This document shows positions 61,007 to 64,000 of a stretch of 64,000 nucleotides of DNA, one piece after another; within the stretch, counting starts at the first letter, position 1; each line of letters opens with the position of its first letter. The stretch covers positions 1,054,001 to 1,118,000 of the forward strand of contig CAVPTB010000003.1 of the NCBI GenBank assembly GCA_963708575.1, given 5' to 3'. Origin of the DNA: DASVWZ01 sp963708575 (GTDB taxonomy: Bacteria; Acidobacteriota; Terriglobia; Terriglobales; Acidobacteriaceae). The notes under the pieces are model-generated. The model was not told where the DNA came from. It worked only from the letters and a program-made list of their open reading frames with translations, and did not search any database. Position numbers and translations under genes: made by a program.

Positions 61007-63625
61007 GTGACCAAGGTAATCCACAGATACCGACGGAGGCATGTTCTCACGATCGCGACGCTTTTGTTGGGAACCTCCTTGCTGGTTTCGGGAGCGATTC
61101 AGAATGGATCGCAGTCCGGACCGGACTCCTCGATTCACATTGCGGGCAAAAGCGCGCCCATTCAACTCGCGCCAGCCGAGAGCCTTTATCTTCAATTGCG
61201 CGGGGTTGGGCTCGATAAGGCGCGAGTCTACCGTATCCGAGACATCACATTGGACCGGTCGTCTTTTCACCTAACTCTGGACGACGGAACCATCGCGTTC
61301 ACCGAAGATGTGAATGGTCACGTAACTGGAGCATTCTTTGAAGGCGAAGGCGAGATTCTGCTGACTCCTCCGAATCGGATGGAGCGTGCATCGCTGGCTC
61401 TATTTACAAACGAAGCTATCCTTGAAGAGAGTTTTGCTACGGCTTATCTCCGATTCAACGACAACACATTTTCAGAGTTGCAGCCATATCTGAAGCCAGT
61501 CGACGATGCGCCCGACTTCGTAGCGAAATGGAACGACTTGGCCCTTAAGCTAGCGGAACCGGACGCGTTGCGATTGCTGCTGACTTTTAGCCGGAACCTA
61601 CCGGTCGCGGGTCAGAAGGAATCGCCTGAATCTCCCAAAACTGAGGCTTCTTCGGACCAATTCCTGCACGCTCGAATACAAGGCAGGAAGCTCGGAACCT
61701 TTGATGTCTACTTCGACGCAACGGCATCGGAGGACCTTTGGGCAGGTCAACTCCGAACGTCCCAAGGGGCGAATTACTACGACCTATGGACATCCTTCAC
61801 TGCGGGGCGGCCTACGGATACCAAGACTAAACAAGTGGGCGGTACCCGATCCACTGGAACAGACTTCGTCAAGGTCAGCGATTACAAGATTCGGGTAAGA
61901 ATTACGCCTCCTACTCGGATCGAGGCTGAGGCCAATCTTCATCTTCAGGTTCAGAAAGGTGGACAACGCACAGTCCTGTTTGAATTATCGCGGTCTCTGC
62001 AGGTCACGAGCGTCGAAGCGAACGGGCAAGCAGTGGAGTACATTCACAACCCGGCGATTGAAGGCACTCAGCTTGCCAGGCGAGGCAACGACCTGGTGGC
62101 GGTCGTGTTTTCAAAACCCATAACGACGGGCGAGACGATCGACCTTAAATTTCAATATGCGGGAGACGTGTTGTCAGAAGCAGGGCCGGGATTGCTCTAT
62201 GTGGGAGCGCGGGGCACGTGGTATCCAAATCGCGGATTAGTGATGGCGAACTTTGATCTGCAATTTGAGTATCCGCAGGGGTGGACCCTGGTGGCGACCG
62301 GCAGTCGGGTCGACGCCACTCCCATACAGGATCAACATGAATCGGGTCCCTTAGGCATAAGAGCGGGTGATCAGTTGAGCCGGTGGATTGGCGACCGTTC
62401 CATTCCTGTGGCGGGCTTCAATCTCGGAAAATATCAACGGGGGGTGGCTCAGGCTGGCAATGTAGAGGTGGAAGCCTTTGCGACGTCAACGGTCGAGCGG
62501 GGCTTTCCGACTGGGCCTGAGGATGTGGTTGTTCCGTCGGGCACGGGGGGACTTGCGCAGCGGCCCGTGAGCCGTCCGCCCGATCCGTCTCCCGCTCGGA
62601 ATGCCCAGAGCGTTGCTGAGACTTCCGCTTCCGCGATTACGTTCTTCGCGCGTCACTTTGGACCATACCCATTCAGCAAATTGGCTTTGACGCAAATGCC
62701 CGGCGCAGAGAGTCAAGGCTGGCCGGGCTTGATTTTCCTTTCCAGTTTTTCCTTTCTGAGTCGGGAGGAGATTGCGCGACTACGCATTCCCGAAGTCGAC
62801 AGAGCAATCATCAGACAGGTGATCGCCCACGAAACCGCCCATCAATGGTGGGGCGACCTGGTGGGATGGGCGGGATATCGTGATCAGTGGTGGGTGGAAG
62901 CGCTGGCTAACTACAGCTCTCTGATGCAGCTCGAGTCGAAGGATCCAGCCGAATTCCACGCCATCATGGAAAGCTATCGTGATGGTCTTCTGGAAAAGAA
63001 TGAACACGAAAGGCCACTGACAGAAGATGGGCCGGTCGTGCTCGGAACGCGACTGTCAAACTCGGTTTTTCCCGGTGGATATGTCGCCATCAGCTACGGG
63101 AGAGGTACCTGGCTGTTTCACATGTTGCGCCACATGCTTCTCGATGCGGAAAACGGGAGCGCCGGCAAGAGTGCCGCGCCACGGCAAAATTCCGAAGAAC
63201 CGTTCCTTCGTGCACTCCGACGGCTACGAGAACGTTACGAAGGCAGGGCCGTCACCACGGCCGAGGTGTTATCGGTTTTCGAGGAAGAGCTACCGACAGC
63301 GTTGAAGTATGAAGGACGCAACTCTCTCGACTGGTTCGTTGAAGGATGGGTCGGAGGTACGGCCATCCCTCGGTATGAACTGAAGCAACTGAAGTTTGCT
63401 GACGAGCAAAGATCAACCGTGGTGAGTGGCAGCATCCTCCAGAAAGAAGCGCCTGAAGATCTGGTGACATCCGTGCCCCTGTATGCGTCGCCGTCGAAGA
63501 AAAATGTTTTGCTCGGACGTATCTTTGCGGATGGAGCGGAAACGCATTTTCGTCTAGTTGCGCCGCTGGGAACAAGAAAAGTTGTGATCGATCCGTACAG
63601 CACGATTTTGAGCCGGCCGCGATGA
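61007..63625 (+). CDS. Exported M1 family (aminopeptidase N-like) metalloprotein
   Basis: 872 residues from a GTG; an N-terminal hydrophobic segment (VLTIATLLLGTSLLVSGAI) acts as signal or anchor. The M1 zinc site is complete: H608-E609-x2-H612 in AHETAHQWWGD and E631 in WWVEALANY, exactly 18 residues apart as in gluzincins. The usual GAMEN exopeptidase loop is replaced by PGAESQGWPG, so N-terminal amine recognition may differ. The N-terminal ~400 residues are beta-rich and lack a recognised family outside M1-associated regions. Possibly a periplasmic peptidase with altered specificity. Confidence 0.9.
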   Translation: MTKVIHRYRRRHVLTIATLLLGTSLLVSGAIQNGSQSGPDSSIHIAGKSAPIQLAPAESLYLQLRGVGLDKARVYRIRDITLDRSSFHLTLDDGTIAFTEDVNGHVTGAFFEGEGEILLTPPNRMERASLALFTNEAILEESFATAYLRFNDNTFSELQPYLKPVDDAPDFVAKWNDLALKLAEPDALRLLLTFSRNLPVAGQKESPESPKTEASSDQFLHARIQGRKLGTFDVYFDATASEDLWAGQLRTSQGANYYDLWTSFTAGRPTDTKTKQVGGTRSTGTDFVKVSDYKIRVRITPPTRIEAEANLHLQVQKGGQRTVLFELSRSLQVTSVEANGQAVEYIHNPAIEGTQLARRGNDLVAVVFSKPITTGETIDLKFQYAGDVLSEAGPGLLYVGARGTWYPNRGLVMANFDLQFEYPQGWTLVATGSRVDATPIQDQHESGPLGIRAGDQLSRWIGDRSIPVAGFNLGKYQRGVAQAGNVEVEAFATSTVERGFPTGPEDVVVPSGTGGLAQRPVSRPPDPSPARNAQSVAETSASAITFFARHFGPYPFSKLALTQMPGAESQGWPGLIFLSSFSFLSREEIARLRIPEVDRAIIRQVIAHETAHQWWGDLVGWAGYRDQWWVEALANYSSLMQLESKDPAEFHAIMESYRDGLLEKNEHERPLTEDGPVVLGTRLSNSVFPGGYVAISYGRGTWLFHMLRHMLLDAENGSAGKSAAPRQNSEEPFLRALRRLRERYEGRAVTTAEVLSVFEEELPTALKYEGRNSLDWFVEGWVGGTAIPRYELKQLKFADEQRSTVVSGSILQKEAPEDLVTSVPLYASPSKKNVLLGRIFADGAETHFRLVAPLGTRKVVIDPYSTILSRPR

Positions 63626-63819
63626 TCTTTGCCTCGCTGTATCTCGTTTTGGAACGCAATTCCGTTTTGGGCGACCATCATTCCCAAATTGTGACCTGCG
63701 CGCCATCGATTGTGACTCCACCTCTCTGAACTCTTTCATAACTCGAGTCCACACGTTCAGCTGGTGCGATGCTCCAAGTGGCCGTTGGCGTGCCTTTGGC
63801 CACTGTGGAAGGTAATAAA

Positions 63820-64000
63820 ATGATCTCGTCTTTTTCAGAACAGATTCCTCATATAACTCCTTTGGTGTTGCATGCGCATTTGGGCAACGAATCCACGATC
63901 TTGCTGGTAGAAGATGAGGCTTTTCTCCGGAACGTCGCCAGCGAAGTATTGCAAGCGGCGGGCTACGAAGTACTGGTTGCGGAAAATGCGGAGGATGCGA
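63820..64000 (+). CDS. Response regulator receiver-domain protein, 5' part (gene cut by window edge)
   Basis: The ATG at 63820 has GGAAGG upstream. After a ~26-residue leader, the receiver fold begins: ILLVEDEAFLRNVASEVLQAAGYEVLVAENAEDA, with the acidic pair (VEDE) that binds magnesium. The phosphoacceptor aspartate and any output domain lie beyond the window. Could be a response regulator or the receiver of a hybrid kinase. Confidence 0.85.
   Translation, partial: MISSFSEQIPHITPLVLHAHLGNESTILLVEDEAFLRNVASEVLQAAGYEVLVAENAEDA

Noticed and set aside
1..64000. Prophage, insertion sequence, integrase or toxin-antitoxin genes
   Set aside because: No transposase, recombinase, phage structural or toxin-antitoxin proteins and no long terminal repeats were seen; the phage-holin-like gene at 52110 belongs to a widespread chromosomal family.

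Overview
The window reads as chromosomal DNA from an Acidobacteriota lineage, most likely class Terriglobia (Koribacter/Sulfotelmatobacter-like). This is inferred from gene content: a 1160-residue TonB-dependent receptor with an N-terminal carboxypeptidase-regulatory domain, a large secreted FG-GAP/Ig-like protein, the tail of a TPR protein typical of acidobacterial Ser/Thr kinases, a Gld-type ABC cluster with a DUF4340 protein, a bactofilin, and a moderately GC-rich sequence. No phage, insertion sequence, integrase, CRISPR array or rRNA was seen. One tRNA (Pro, GGG) is present.

Layout. 0-10 kb: partial TPR protein, a secreted regulatory-domain protein, an ornithine cyclodeaminase-family enzyme, an LssY-C-type secreted protein, an ECF sigma/anti-sigma/DUF3106 operon, and the FG-GAP repeat protein. 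10-17 kb: a second ECF sigma with a 635-residue anti-sigma-like membrane protein, the TonB receptor and a SET-domain methyltransferase. 17-22.5 kb: leuABCD on the minus strand with a divergent LysR regulator and a shared palindromic promoter region. 22.5-31.3 kb: a YihY membrane protein, then a GntR-controlled catabolic cluster (aldehyde dehydrogenase, GntR/FadR regulator, beta-hydroxyacid dehydrogenase, 2-oxoacid dehydrogenase E1 alpha, E1 beta and E2, and an atypical M24 hydrolase). 31.3-36 kb: DUF4340-GldG-GldF-GldA on the minus strand behind a good sigma-70 promoter. 36-40.5 kb: a small secreted protein and hemE-hemH-hemG. 40.6-47 kb: a Met/His-rich secreted protein, a class III aminotransferase, MurJ, two tandem Crp/Fnr regulators and bactofilin. 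47-64 kb: RNase R, tRNA-Pro, a GerW/YtfJ-like protein, a second member of the secreted family seen at 0.6-1.7 kb, a Kbl/KBL-type synthase, a HAD hydrolase, a glycine-zipper lipoprotein, a YhaM-type HD nuclease, a SurA-like chaperone, three exported zinc-peptidase-like proteins (M49, MA-type, M1) and the start of a response regulator.

The most notable observations: (i) the 23.6-31.3 kb cluster, whose two regulatory regions carry matching nested palindromes of FadR-subfamily type and whose M24 protein has lost one metal ligand; its substrate is unknown and it is the best candidate here for an undescribed pathway; (ii) four apparent single-base indels between 28.3 and 37.2 kb (E1 beta, the Gld ABC genes, a small secreted protein, hemE), which look like local sequence errors or recent decay and should be resolved before the genes are interpreted; (iii) a LeuA without its leucine-sensing C-terminal domain; (iv) a compact SET protein with a complete post-SET zinc site; (v) a secreted propeller-like protein with a regularly repeated cysteine pair.
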